Origin: Sphingomonas japonica
GTDB lineage: Bacteria > Pseudomonadota > Alphaproteobacteria > Sphingomonadales > Sphingomonadaceae
DNA: 64,000 nt
Reading direction: 5' to 3'
NCBI RefSeq assembly: GCF_006346325.1
Contig: NZ_VDYR01000001.1
Coordinates: forward strand, 1,116,001 to 1,180,000
Shown piece by piece: positions 37,921 to 46,952 of this stretch (the stretch's first letter is position 1; each line of letters starts with the position of its first letter). Below the pieces are notes generated by a model. The model saw only the letters and a program-made list of their open reading frames with translations, was not told where the DNA came from and searched no databases. The translations under genes and the position numbers were made by a program.

Positions 37921-38763
37921 ATGCCGACCCCTTCCCTTGCCGCTCCCGTCCGCCGGGTCATCATCCGCGAAGTCCGCGCGCTGTTCAACGACAGCGCGCG
38001 GGGGCAGAAGCCGGTGCCGCGGTCTGACAATGCGCTGTTCGCGCCGACCGACGTGACGTGGCGCGTCCACGGCGACGTTATCGCGATGCTCGCCGGCGGC
38101 GTATCGTCGCTGCTCCTTCAGATGCTTCATCCCAAGGTGCTCGCGGGCGTGTGGGACCATTCGAACTTTCGCGCCGACATGCACGGCCGCCTGCGGCGCA
38201 CCGCGCGGTTCATCGCGCAGACCACCTATGGCGATCGCGATGACGCCATGGCGGCGATCGACCGCGTGCGCCGCATCCACGACCATGTCGGCGGCACGCT
38301 TCCCGACGGCAGCGCCTATCAAGCCAGCGACCCGCATCTGCTCGCCTGGGTCCACGTCACCGAAACCAGCAGCTTCCTGAACGGCTGGATCCGCTATGGC
38401 GAGCCGCGCATGTCGCGCATCGACCAGGACCGCTATTTTGCCGAAGTGGCGCGGATCGGTCAGGCGCTCGGTGCCGATCCCTTGCCGACGACGCGCGCGC
38501 AGGCGTACAAGCTGATCGCGTCATACCGCCCCGAACTGATCGTCGATGCCCGCACGCGGGAGGTCCAGCGCATCCTGCTGGCCCAGCGCGCGCCACGCCT
38601 CGTCGCCGAACCGTTCCAGGCGATGGCGATGCGGGCGGGGATCGACCTCCTTCCCGTCTGGGCACAGCGGATGCACGGACTGGAAGCAGGCATGCTCACC
38701 GCGCCGCTCGTCCGCGCCGGGACTGGCGGGATCGCACGGACGCTGCGCTGGGCCTTTTCCTGA
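37921..38763 (+). CDS. DUF2236 / MpaB-type oxygenase-like protein
   Basis: 280 aa from ATG 37921; an upstream Met (37900) is possible. The family core is visible: LAGGVSSLLLQMLHPKVLAGVWDHSNF, the TTYGDRDDAMAAIDRVRRIHDHVGG segment with histidines, and HLLAWVHVTETSSFLNGW. MpaB-like proteins bind heme through conserved His/Asp residues and oxidise lipophilic substrates; some are latex-clearing-type oxygenases. Substrate unknown. Divergent from the ECF42 unit across a 196-bp region. Confidence 0.85.
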   Translation: MPTPSLAAPVRRVIIREVRALFNDSARGQKPVPRSDNALFAPTDVTWRVHGDVIAMLAGGVSSLLLQMLHPKVLAGVWDHSNFRADMHGRLRRTARFIAQTTYGDRDDAMAAIDRVRRIHDHVGGTLPDGSAYQASDPHLLAWVHVTETSSFLNGWIRYGEPRMSRIDQDRYFAEVARIGQALGADPLPTTRAQAYKLIASYRPELIVDARTREVQRILLAQRAPRLVAEPFQAMAMRAGIDLLPVWAQRMHGLEAGMLTAPLVRAGTGGIARTLRWAFS

Positions 38764-38801
38764 TTGCGAAACCGCTGTCCTACAGCGCTCCTGCGTGCTT
38801 T

Positions 38802-38969
38802 ATGCCTGGCATGAATCGCGCAGCCGCCGTCTCTACCCGCACCGCCTTCTTGAACTGCGCTGCGAACCGGAGAAAGCCGTGCGACACTCTCCACTTTCTC
38901 CACTTTACCGGCCATCCAGTGCTCAAATGGTTGTCGCTTCGCAAAGCCGCGGCTAATCGGCGCGCTTGA
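38802..38969 (+). CDS. Candidate 55-aa leader ORF overlapping pyrB start
   Basis: A short frame from ATG 38802 ([20 protein letters not shown] start) ends in TGA at 38967-38969, overlapping the pyrB ATG by one base (TGATG). It is Arg/Ala-rich without recognised domain. It may be a translated leader that couples to pyrB or may be chance; no ribosome site of note precedes it. Confidence 0.25.
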   Translation: MPGMNRAAAVSTRTAFLNCAANRRKPCDTLHFLHFTGHPVLKWLSLRKAAANRRA

Positions 38970-39958
38970 TGCAGGCGTCCGATCACAGCCCGTCCGCGGT
39001 CCTCAAGGGCCGCGAGGCGTTTCCGCACCGGCACCTGACCGGCATCTCCGGCCTTCAGCCGCACGAGATCACCTTCCTGCTCGACGAGGCCGAGCAGTGG
39101 GTCGGGGCCAACCGTGCACATGCCAAGAGCGACAAACGGCTCGAGGGGCTGACGATCATCAACGCGTTTTTCGAGAATTCGACTCGCACCCTCCTGTCGT
39201 TCGAGATCGCGGGAAAGCGGCTTGGCGCCGACGTCGTCAACATGCACGCCGCGCAAAGCTCGGTGAAAAAGGGCGAGACGCTGATCGACACCGCGATGAC
39301 GCTCAACGCGATGCGCGCCGACGTCATCGTCATCCGCCACGGCAGTTCGGGCGCGGTGCAGCTGATCGCCGACAAGGTCGCCTGCCCGGTGCTCAACGCC
39401 GGTGACGGGCGGCACGAACACCCCACCCAGGCATTGCTCGACGCGCTGACGATCCGTCGGCGGCGCGGGTCGATCGCCAACCAGCGCGTCGTCATCTGCG
39501 GCGACATCCTGCACAGCCGCGTTGCCCGCTCGAATATCCTCGCGCTGACGGCGCTCGCCGCGGAAGTGCGGGTCGTTGCTCCGACCACGCTGATGCCTGC
39601 CGCGATCGAGCGGATGGGCGTCACTCCGTTCACCGATTTCGATGCGGCGCTGGCGGGCGCCGACGTCGTGATGATGCTGCGGCTGCAGAACGAACGTATG
39701 TCGGGCGCCTTCATCCCCTCGACCCGCGAATATCACCTGCGCTACGGACTCACGCCGGAACGGCTCGCGCGCGCAGCCCCCGATGCTCTGGTGATGCACC
39801 CTGGTCCGATGAACCGCGGCGTCGAGATCGCCTCGAGCGTGGCCGACGATCCCGCCCGCTCGGCGATCACCGAACAGGTCGAGATGGGCGTCGCGGTGCG
39901 CATGGCCTGTCTCGACATCCTGACCCGAAGCGCGCGCGGCGTGGAGGGTTGGGCATGA
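38969..39958 (+). CDS. pyrB: Aspartate carbamoyltransferase catalytic subunit PyrB
   Basis: 329 aa. Condenses carbamoyl phosphate and aspartate in pyrimidine synthesis. Carbamoyl-phosphate loop [20 protein letters not shown], the [12 protein letters not shown] loop, [12 protein letters not shown] and [12 protein letters not shown] are all intact. ATG 38969 is used; a TTG directly before it is less likely. The stop overlaps the following dihydroorotase-like gene as ATGA. No pyrI regulatory subunit is present, matching the Pseudomonas-type ATCase that associates with a PyrC-like protein. Confidence 0.96.
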   Translation: MQASDHSPSAVLKGREAFPHRHLTGISGLQPHEITFLLDEAEQWVGANRAHAKSDKRLEGLTIINAFFENSTRTLLSFEIAGKRLGADVVNMHAAQSSVKKGETLIDTAMTLNAMRADVIVIRHGSSGAVQLIADKVACPVLNAGDGRHEHPTQALLDALTIRRRRGSIANQRVVICGDILHSRVARSNILALTALAAEVRVVAPTTLMPAAIERMGVTPFTDFDAALAGADVVMMLRLQNERMSGAFIPSTREYHLRYGLTPERLARAAPDALVMHPGPMNRGVEIASSVADDPARSAITEQVEMGVAVRMACLDILTRSARGVEGWA

Positions 39959-41178
39959 AGACGCTGCTGCACAACGCGGTTCTGGTCTGTCCGAACGGCG
40001 GCGAACGCCCCGGCAGCCTGCTGATCAAAGGCGATGCCATCGCCGGGGTCGGCACGCTCGATGCACCGTCCGACGCGGTGGCCGTCGATTGCGGCGGCAA
40101 GCTGCTGGCGCCGGCGATCGTCGATCTGGGGGTGTTCGCCATCGACAAGCCGGCTTTCGCGGCCGGCGGCATCGTTCGCGCCGCACTGATGCCCGACCAG
40201 TCGCCGGTGCTCGACGATCCCGGCATCGTCCAGCGCGCCGCCGCGATCGGCAAACCCGAATTGTGGGTCCACCCGCTGGCGGCGGCAACGCGCGGCGTCG
40301 GCGGCAGCGACCTCGCCGAGATCGCAATCCTGCGCGATGCCGGCGCGCGCGCCGTCGCCACCGGGCGCCACGCGATCGCCGATGCCGGGGTGATGCGCAA
40401 GATCCTGGCCTACGCCGCTGATTGCGGAATGGCGGTGATCGCGCATGCCGAGGACACGGCGCTGACGGCGGGTGCTGTTGCGACCGAAGGCGAGACCGCG
40501 ACCCGGCTGGGCCTTGCCGCCGCCCCGGCGCTTGCCGAGGCGCTTGCCGTTGTGCGTGACCTGATGCTGGCCGAGGAGACCGGCGCGCGGCTGCATTTTC
40601 GCCAGGTCACCACCGCCGCCGCGTTCGACCTGATCCGCGCGGCCAAGCGTCGCGGCGTCAAGGTGACCTGCGGCATCACCCCTGCCCATCTGGTGCTCAG
40701 CGATATCGCGATGACCGATTTTCGCACCTTCGCGCACCTGTCCCCGCCCCTGCGCGGTGAATCGGATCGACAGGCGGCGCGCGCCGCGATCGCCGACGGC
40801 ACGATCGACGTGCTGACCTCGGGGCACGACCCGCGCGGACCCGAGGAAAAGCGCCTGCCCTTCGCCGATTCGCAGCCCGGCGCTGCGGGAGCCGAGACGC
40901 TGCTCGCGCTGGCGCTCGGGCTGGTGCGCGATGAATTGTTGCCGCTGGATCGGCTGTTCGCGCTGCTTGCCCGCAATCCGGCGCAAGTGCTTGGAATAGA
41001 GAGCGGAACATTGACACAAGGCGCTCCCGCCGACCTCATTCTGATCGATCGGGATGCACCGTGGCGGATCGACGCCGACGCGATGCGTGCCAAAGCGGGC
41101 AATACCCCGTTCGACGGCCTGCCGGTTCAGGGCAAGGTCGTGCGAACCTTCAAGGGTGGTGTCGAGATCGCATTCTAG
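39955..41178 (+). CDS. Dihydroorotase-like protein lacking metal ligands (PyrX-type)
   Basis: 407 aa amidohydrolase fold, closest to class I dihydroorotases ([44 protein letters not shown]). The metal-binding Asp-x-His-x-His motif is changed: residues 57-61 read DLGVF, so both histidines are lost. The catalytic TDHAPH motif reads SGHDPR near residue 290, with Asp replaced by Gly. It is therefore probably inactive and serves ATCase assembly, like the inactive PyrC' of Pseudomonas. A true PyrC must be elsewhere. Coupled to pyrB by ATGA. Confidence 0.88.
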   Translation: MKTLLHNAVLVCPNGGERPGSLLIKGDAIAGVGTLDAPSDAVAVDCGGKLLAPAIVDLGVFAIDKPAFAAGGIVRAALMPDQSPVLDDPGIVQRAAAIGKPELWVHPLAAATRGVGGSDLAEIAILRDAGARAVATGRHAIADAGVMRKILAYAADCGMAVIAHAEDTALTAGAVATEGETATRLGLAAAPALAEALAVVRDLMLAEETGARLHFRQVTTAAAFDLIRAAKRRGVKVTCGITPAHLVLSDIAMTDFRTFAHLSPPLRGESDRQAARAAIADGTIDVLTSGHDPRGPEEKRLPFADSQPGAAGAETLLALALGLVRDELLPLDRLFALLARNPAQVLGIESGTLTQGAPADLILIDRDAPWRIDADAMRAKAGNTPFDGLPVQGKVVRTFKGGVEIAF

Positions 41179-42044
41179 GTCAGTAGTTTTGCGGCAAAGT
41201 CACGCACGTCCCCGCCGATGTCGCTGCGCGCCAGCGCCAGCGCCAAATTGGCCTTCACGAACCCGGCCTTGTCGCCGCAATCGTAGCGATCGCCGTCGAA
41301 GGTGTAGCCATGGAACGGCTGCTTGCCGATCAGCTGCGCCATCGCATCGGTCAGCTGGATTTCGCCGCCCGCGCCGGTGGTGGGATTGTCGAGGATGCGC
41401 AGCACCTCGGGTTGGAGGATATAGCGCCCGGGCGTCATCAGATTGGACTTGGCGGTACCGCGCTTCGGCTTCTCGACGACCTCGAGCACCTCGGTGACGC
41501 GCCCATCCCTCCTGCCCGGCGTGATGATGCCGTATTTGTCGGTTTCTTCGGGCGCCACTTCGAGCGCGCCGATGACGTTGCCGCCATGCTCGGCATAGAC
41601 CTCGACCATCTGCGCCATGAAGCCGGGCGTGCCGACCATCAATTCGTCGGGCAGGAACACCGCGAAGGGCTCGTCGCCGATGATGTCGCGCGCGCACCAC
41701 ACGGCATGGCCGAGCCCGAGCGGTTCCTGCTGCCGCACATAGACCGGCGAGCCCGGCTTCTGGCGGATATTCTCGATCGCGGCGAGGCTCTTGCCGCGGC
41801 TGCGCATCGTGTCCTCGAGTTCGTAGGAGACATCGAAATGATCTTCGAGCGCGCCCTTGCCGCGGCCGGTGACGAAGATGATCTGCTCGATTCCCGCCTC
41901 GAGCGCTTCTTCGACTGCATATTGGATCAGCGGCTTGTCGACGACGGTAAGCATCTCCTTGGGCATCGCCTTGGTCGCGGGGAGGAAGCGCGTGCCGAGC
42001 CCGGCAACCGGAAACACGGCCTTGCGCAGCGGCTTGATCGACAT
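41175..42044 (-). CDS. galU: UTP-glucose-1-phosphate uridylyltransferase GalU
   Basis: 289 aa from ATG 42044 (MSIKPLRKAVFPVAGLGTRF). Makes UDP-glucose for exopolysaccharide and LPS. The nucleotidyltransferase signature PVAGLGTRFLPATKAMPKEM with the catalytic Lys, and KPLIQYAVEEALEAGIEQI, are typical, as is GDKAGFVKANLALAL at the end. Its last 4 nt overlap the convergent dihydroorotase-like gene. Divergent from wecB across 107 bp; supplies precursor to the polysaccharide genes further right. Confidence 0.95.
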   Translation of the reverse strand: MSIKPLRKAVFPVAGLGTRFLPATKAMPKEMLTVVDKPLIQYAVEEALEAGIEQIIFVTGRGKGALEDHFDVSYELEDTMRSRGKSLAAIENIRQKPGSPVYVRQQEPLGLGHAVWCARDIIGDEPFAVFLPDELMVGTPGFMAQMVEVYAEHGGNVIGALEVAPEETDKYGIITPGRRDGRVTEVLEVVEKPKRGTAKSNLMTPGRYILQPEVLRILDNPTTGAGGEIQLTDAMAQLIGKQPFHGYTFDGDRYDCGDKAGFVKANLALALARSDIGGDVRDFAAKLLT

Positions 42045-42151
42045 GGAATTTCCCCTCTTCGTGAACGGCGCCGACCTAGTCGTTGCGCAGCAGTAGCGCA
42101 AATCGGGCTCGGCTTAGTGCGGTCTTAAGCCCCGTCCGCTATGTCCCGCGC

Positions 42152-43285
42152 ATGACCGACCGTCCCCGCATCCTCGTCATTTTCGGTACCCGCCCCGAAG
42201 CGATCAAGCTGTTCCCCGTGATCGCGGCGCTGCGCGCCGATACCCGCCTCGACGTGCGCGTCTGCGTCACCGCGCAGCATCGCGGGTTGCTCGACCAGGT
42301 GTTGTCGATCGCGGAGCTCGTGCCCGACATCGACCTCGACCTGATGGAGCCGGGCCAGAACCTCGACCGCCTCACCGCGCGGCTGCTGACCGGGCTCGGC
42401 GAGGTCATGGATGCCGAGCGTCCCGACCGCGTGCTTGTTCAGGGCGACACCGCCACCGCAATGGTCGGCGCGCTCACGGCTTATTACCGCAAGACCCCGG
42501 TGGGGCATGTCGAGGCGGGGCTGCGTTCCGGTGATATCTACCAGCCTTGGCCGGAGGAAGTGAACCGCCGCATCGTCGCGCCGATCGCCGACCAGCATTT
42601 CGCGCCGACGCAGACGTCTGCCGATGCGCTGCGCCGCGAGAATATCGATCCAGCGACGATCCATGTCACCGGCAATACCGTCATCGACGCGCTGCATGCC
42701 ACCCGGAAGCGAATCGCCGCCGATCCGTCGATGGCTGCCGGCCTTGATCCGCTCATGCAGCGCTTTGCAGGCAAGCGCCTGATCCTCGTCACCACGCATC
42801 GCCGCGAGAATTTCGGCGACGGGATGGAGCAGATCGCCCGTGCGATCGGACGCATCGCCGACCGCGACGACACCGCGATCCTGTTTCCGATCCATCCCAA
42901 CCCCAATGTCGTATCGGTGATGGACGCGATGCTTGGCGACCGCAGCAACGTGGCGCGCATCGATCCGCTCGATTATCCCCATTTCATCCGCGCGCTCGAG
43001 ATGGCGCACATCGTGCTGACTGATTCGGGCGGCGTTCAGGAGGAAGCCCCGGCGCTGGGCAAGCCGGTGCTGGTGATGCGCGACACCACCGAGCGCCCCG
43101 AGGGCGTCGCCGCGGGCACCGCGCGGTTGGTCGGGCCGCGCGAAGACCGCATCGTTTCCGAAATCTTCACCCTGCTGGACGATAGCAATGCCTATTCGGC
43201 CATGGCGCGCGCCCACAATCCGTTCGGCGATGGCAAGGCTGCAGAGCGGATTGCAAGGGTCGTCGCGAATGGTTTCGGATTCTGA
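42152..43285 (+). CDS. wecB: UDP-N-acetylglucosamine 2-epimerase (non-hydrolysing)
   Basis: 377 aa from ATG 42152. Converts UDP-GlcNAc to UDP-ManNAc. Motifs: [58 protein letters not shown] and [26 protein letters not shown], all intact. It overlaps wecC by 17 nt, and the pair would give UDP-ManNAcA, a building block for surface polysaccharide. Confidence 0.94.
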   Translation: [377 protein letters not shown]

Positions 43286-44567
43286 GCTGAAGGTCGTTGT
43301 CCTGGGGCTCGGCTATATTGGGCTGCCCACCGCCGCGGTGATCGCGCGCACCGGCGCCAGGGTGCTCGGCATCGACGTGCACGAGCATGTCGTCGAGACC
43401 GTCAATTCGGGCAAAGTGCATATCGAGGAAGTCGACCTCGACGGACTGGTATCGGGCGTGGTCGCGCGCGGCCATCTGCGTGCCTCGACCCGGATCGAGC
43501 CCGCGGACGTCTTCGTGATCGCCGTCCCCACCCCCTTCGACGCGGACCACGCGCCAAATATCGGCTATGTCCTGCAAGCCGCGACGACGATCGCCACCGT
43601 GCTCAAGCCGGGTGACGTCGTCATCCTCGAATCAACGTCACCGGTCGGAACCACCGACAAGGTGCGCGACATGCTGTCGCAGCTGCGCCCCGACCTCAAG
43701 GTCCCGGGCCGCACCGGCGAAAGCGCCGACATCGCCATCGCCTATTGCCCCGAGCGGGTGCTTCCCGGCCGCATCCTCGTCGAGCTGATCGACAACGACC
43801 GGGTCATCGGCGGGATCACCCCGCGCTGCGCGCGCAAGGCACTGCAATTCTATCGCCGCTTCGTCCGCGGCGCCTGCGTCACCACCACCGCGCGCGCGGC
43901 GGAAATGACCAAGCTTACCGAGAATGCATTTCGCGACGTCAACATCGCCTTCGCCAACGAACTGAGCCGCGTCGCCGACACGCTGGGCGTCGATGTCTGG
44001 GAAGTAATCCGCCTCGCCAACCGCCACCCGCGCGTCAACATCCTGCAGCCTGGCCCCGGTGTCGGCGGGCATTGCATCGCCGTCGATCCGTGGTTTCTCG
44101 TCCACGGTGCCCCCGACGACACGCCGCTGATCCGCACCGCGCGCGAGGTCAACGACGCCAAGACCGACCATGTCATCGCCAAGGCGATCGCGATGATTGA
44201 GGCGATGCCGGGCGTTCCCGTCGCGTGCCTCGGCCTCGCGTTCAAGGCGAACATCGATGATTTCCGCGAAAGCCCCGCGCTGAAGGTAGCGCTCGCGCTG
44301 GCGCACCGGTTCGGCGAGCGGGTGCGCATCGTCGAGCCCTACGCCGCCGCGCTGCCCGACGCCTTTCTGGGAACCGGCGCAGCACTGATCGACATCGATG
44401 CGGCGATTGAGCGCTGTCCGATCTTCATCGCGCTGGTCGATCACGACGTGTTCAAATCGGTGCCGCTCGATGAGCGCGTGGACAAGCACGTGTACGATAC
44501 GCGCGGCATCTGGCCGGATCAGCCGCGATCGGCTTTCCACGGCGCAGCGTTTCGGCTCGCCGGATAA
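43269..44567 (+). CDS. wecC: UDP-N-acetyl-D-mannosamine dehydrogenase
   Basis: 432 aa from ATG 43269. NAD-dependent oxidation of UDP-ManNAc to UDP-ManNAcA. Rossmann motif VVLGLGYIGLPTAAVIA, VILESTSPVGTTDKVRD, middle domain KLTENAFRDVNIAFANEL, catalytic Cys in GVGGHCIAVDPWFLV (about residue 268), and C-terminal LAFKANIDDFRESPA. Start lies within the end of wecB (17-nt overlap). Confidence 0.93.
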   Translation: MVSDSELKVVVLGLGYIGLPTAAVIARTGARVLGIDVHEHVVETVNSGKVHIEEVDLDGLVSGVVARGHLRASTRIEPADVFVIAVPTPFDADHAPNIGYVLQAATTIATVLKPGDVVILESTSPVGTTDKVRDMLSQLRPDLKVPGRTGESADIAIAYCPERVLPGRILVELIDNDRVIGGITPRCARKALQFYRRFVRGACVTTTARAAEMTKLTENAFRDVNIAFANELSRVADTLGVDVWEVIRLANRHPRVNILQPGPGVGGHCIAVDPWFLVHGAPDDTPLIRTAREVNDAKTDHVIAKAIAMIEAMPGVPVACLGLAFKANIDDFRESPALKVALALAHRFGERVRIVEPYAAALPDAFLGTGAALIDIDAAIERCPIFIALVDHDVFKSVPLDERVDKHVYDTRGIWPDQPRSAFHGAAFRLAG

Positions 44568-44684
44568 CTAACGTCCAGGCCGCCGATTGGACAGCGGCAT
44601 CGCATGCGGGTATGTGCGCGCCCTGCCTGGCCAAGCGTCCAGGAACAAAATCGATCCTTGTCGCTTCCACATGCCTTGATCGCC

Positions 44685-45467
44685 ATGAAATTCCTGTTTC
44701 GCAAACCTCCCGTCGCGTATCGAGACTTTGCCGCTGCACCGGGCGAGCGGATTTATGCCATTGGCGACGTCCACGGTTGCATCGATCAGCTCGACGATCT
44801 GCTCGCGAGGATCGCTGTCGACGACGCGGCCCGACCCGCCGCCAGCACCAGTGTCATCTTTCTCGGCGACCTGATCGATCGCGGCCCGGCCTCGGCGACG
44901 GTTGTCGAGCGCGTGATCGGGCTTGCGCAGGCCAGCGACCGCGTGAAGCTGATCCTGGGCAACCATGAAGAGATATTTCTCGAGGCGGCCCGCGGCAAGG
45001 CAAGTGCGGCCAAGTCGCTGCTTGCGATCGGCGGCTATGCCACGCTCGCAAGCTACGGAATCACCTCCGAAGAAGCCGATCACGGCAGTTTCGAAGATCT
45101 GGCGGCGACCCTGCTTCAGCGGATTCCGCGAAGCCACGTCGATTTCCTTGCGCGCGGTCGCCAGTCGATCCGTTCCGGAGACTATCTCTTCGTTCATGCC
45201 GGCATCCGCCCCGGCCGGGCGCTGGATGCACAGAATGTGCGCGACCTGCGCTGGATTCGCGAGCCGTTCCTGTCGGCTGTTCGCAATGATGGCATGATGG
45301 TGGTGCACGGCCACACGCCAACCCGCGACGTCGACATCCGCGAGGACCGCATCGGCGTCGATACGGGCGCCTATATGAGCGGGACGTTGACCGCGATCGG
45401 CATCGAGGGGCGCGAGCGATGGTTTTTGACCGCCAGCGGTCAGCAGGCCAACCTCGCCGCCGAATAG
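44685..45467 (+). CDS. Serine/threonine-type metallophosphatase
   Basis: 260 aa calcineurin-like phosphoesterase from ATG 44685. Metal motifs in order: YAIGDVHGCIDQLDDLL, FLGDLIDRGPASATVV, LILGNHEEIFLEA, FVHAGIRPG and VVHGHTP. This layout matches bacterial PrpA/PphA-like protein phosphatases; ApaH-type diadenosine tetraphosphatase is a less likely reading. It sits between wecC and the M48 peptidase near the polysaccharide operon, where it could oppose the tyrosine autokinase, though these phosphatases usually act on Ser/Thr (inference). Confidence 0.87.
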   Translation: MKFLFRKPPVAYRDFAAAPGERIYAIGDVHGCIDQLDDLLARIAVDDAARPAASTSVIFLGDLIDRGPASATVVERVIGLAQASDRVKLILGNHEEIFLEAARGKASAAKSLLAIGGYATLASYGITSEEADHGSFEDLAATLLQRIPRSHVDFLARGRQSIRSGDYLFVHAGIRPGRALDAQNVRDLRWIREPFLSAVRNDGMMVVHGHTPTRDVDIREDRIGVDTGAYMSGTLTAIGIEGRERWFLTASGQQANLAAE

Positions 45468-46487
45468 TCAATCTAGCGGCATATCGCGCGTAGTTAGCAG
45501 TTCGGGCATGATTGGCCGCGCCTCGATTTGAGCGATTGCTGCAGCTTCGCGCGCCAGCATTGCCGCTCGCTGCCGTGCATTCATATGGGTGCCGCTGGCC
45601 AACAGCCCGCCGCCGACGCGCCGCCCGGCCCCAAGCCAAAAGCGCTGGGCGGCGCGAGGATCATACCCGGCATTGGCCATCAGATAGGCGCTGAGACGGT
45701 CAGCCTCGATCTCGGTCTGACGCCACAGCCGCCGGTTTCTGCCGAACTCTCGAAATAGTCCCCGTGCGACGCCCGCTCGAGTGAGGCGATCGGGGTGATC
45801 GAGAACGATGTGGGCGAACTCATGCGCCACGACCGCGGCCAGCTGATCGTCCTCGGGCAGGCGATTCATCAACTCCGTGGTCACCTGGATCGTCTGACCA
45901 TCGGTGCCGGCATTGTCGGTGGCCGATACCTGGGCCTCCACTCTCCCGGCGCAAATGCGCTCCGTGGGAATTCGCAGCGTGCGCTGCCGGCCGCGATCGG
46001 CCAGGCTCACGTCGACCGAACCACCGCTTCCAGCCTGTTCGATCGTGCGCAGCGCCTGTTGCACGGTCGTCGCGCTGCGCACGTTGGCGGCGGCGATGTG
46101 CGTCAGCGAGCTGGTGTCGGGGATATCGAATGCCGCCGCGGGACTGCCTGGCAGCACACCCTCGACACCGATCGCAGCCTCAAAGCCGAACAGCTCGGCC
46201 GCGGCCTCCTCGTATTGACCCAGATACGCAGAGCGAGAGTGCAAGATCAGGCCGGTCGCAGGAACCAGCGTCTGGCACAGCGCGGCATTCGCTTTTGCGA
46301 TGCGATAGAAGATGCCGGCCAACCGCAGATCCGCCGCTTGCAAGGCTCGAAGATCGGACTTGCGATCGAGGCCTGTCCCAGGTGCCGCTGCCGGCTTCAG
46401 CGGACGCGGCTCCGCAATGCCGGGAATCACGGTCAGTGTTGCTGCCACGCAACACAAGCGGAGTATCATTCGGCCCGTCCAACGCAT
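45468..46487 (-). CDS. Secreted M48-family zinc metallopeptidase with PDZ-like middle
   Basis: 339 aa from ATG 46487, giving a signal peptide (ILRLCCVAATLTVIPGIAEP); starts at 46532 or 46469 remain possible. The middle part (LFGFEAAIGVEGVLPGSPAAAF... VDVSLADRGRQRTLRIP) looks like an interrupted PDZ domain. The zinc site is in VVAHEFAHIVLDHPDRL (HExxH) with the third ligand in EIEADRLSAYLMANAGYDP. Probably a periplasmic quality-control protease. Convergent with, and directly abutting, the phosphatase gene. Confidence 0.87.
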   Translation of the reverse strand: MRWTGRMILRLCCVAATLTVIPGIAEPRPLKPAAAPGTGLDRKSDLRALQAADLRLAGIFYRIAKANAALCQTLVPATGLILHSRSAYLGQYEEAAAELFGFEAAIGVEGVLPGSPAAAFDIPDTSSLTHIAAANVRSATTVQQALRTIEQAGSGGSVDVSLADRGRQRTLRIPTERICAGRVEAQVSATDNAGTDGQTIQVTTELMNRLPEDDQLAAVVAHEFAHIVLDHPDRLTRAGVARGLFREFGRNRRLWRQTEIEADRLSAYLMANAGYDPRAAQRFWLGAGRRVGGGLLASGTHMNARQRAAMLAREAAAIAQIEARPIMPELLTTRDMPLD

Positions 46488-46579
46488 CGACGCGGTTCTA
46501 GCTCGCGCGAAGGGGAATGCCAGTGGCTGCATCGCGGCAGATTTGCGGCGGCACGTGGAAGCGAGATGTCGAAAGTTGC

Positions 46580-46608
46580 TTGTCATATCCGCGACAAGCG
46601 AATATTGC
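46580..46608 (+). promoter_or_regulatory. Candidate promoter of the small secreted protein
   Basis: TTGTCA (46580-46585), 17-bp spacer, TATTGC (46603-46608), about 37 bp upstream of the ATG at 46645. A CTTGTC-N8-GACAAG inverted repeat (46579-46598) overlaps the -35 and spacer, as an operator would. Confidence 0.5.
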
Positions 46609-46644
46609 GGCTTCGCAGCATTATCTACGAAAAGGGAATTGACG

Positions 46645-46929
46645 ATGCGGATTGTAAAGTTTGCCGTGATCGCCGCCGCCACAGCGGGCATGATGTCGTC
46701 GGCGGTAGCGTATGCCGGCCAGTCGACCCGCTCGGGCTCGGCACTGCCGACCGCCAAGGCGCAGACGGCTCCGGTCTCGGGCGTCCGCTCGTCGGCCAAC
46801 CTGAAGAAGAAGAGCAACCTCGGCGCCGAAGGTGCAGTGATCGGCGTCGCGGCTGCGGCAGCGATCGGCCTCGGCATCTACGTCGCGGTTGACGAGGAAG
46901 ATGGTCCGGAAGTCGACAGCCCGGGCTGA
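46645..46929 (+). CDS. Small secreted/membrane hypothetical protein before the EPS operon
   Basis: 94 aa. Signal peptide (MRIVKFAVIAAATAGMMSSA), a Ser/Lys-rich middle, and a second hydrophobic helix (EGAVIGVAAAAAIGLGIYVA) followed by an acidic end (VDEEDGPEVDSPG). No family recognised. It has its own promoter candidate with an inverted repeat, and a strong intrinsic terminator begins 28 nt after its stop, so it can be expressed without the downstream polysaccharide genes. Confidence 0.75.
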   Translation: MRIVKFAVIAAATAGMMSSAVAYAGQSTRSGSALPTAKAQTAPVSGVRSSANLKKKSNLGAEGAVIGVAAAAAIGLGIYVAVDEEDGPEVDSPG

Positions 46930-46952
46930 ATTCTCTGTCTAAGTTGTTTGGT

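Noticed and set aside
46508-46877. Possible longer N-terminus of the M48 peptidase
   Set aside because: It would run antisense through the small secreted-protein gene and lacks homology; the signal peptide supports the shorter start.
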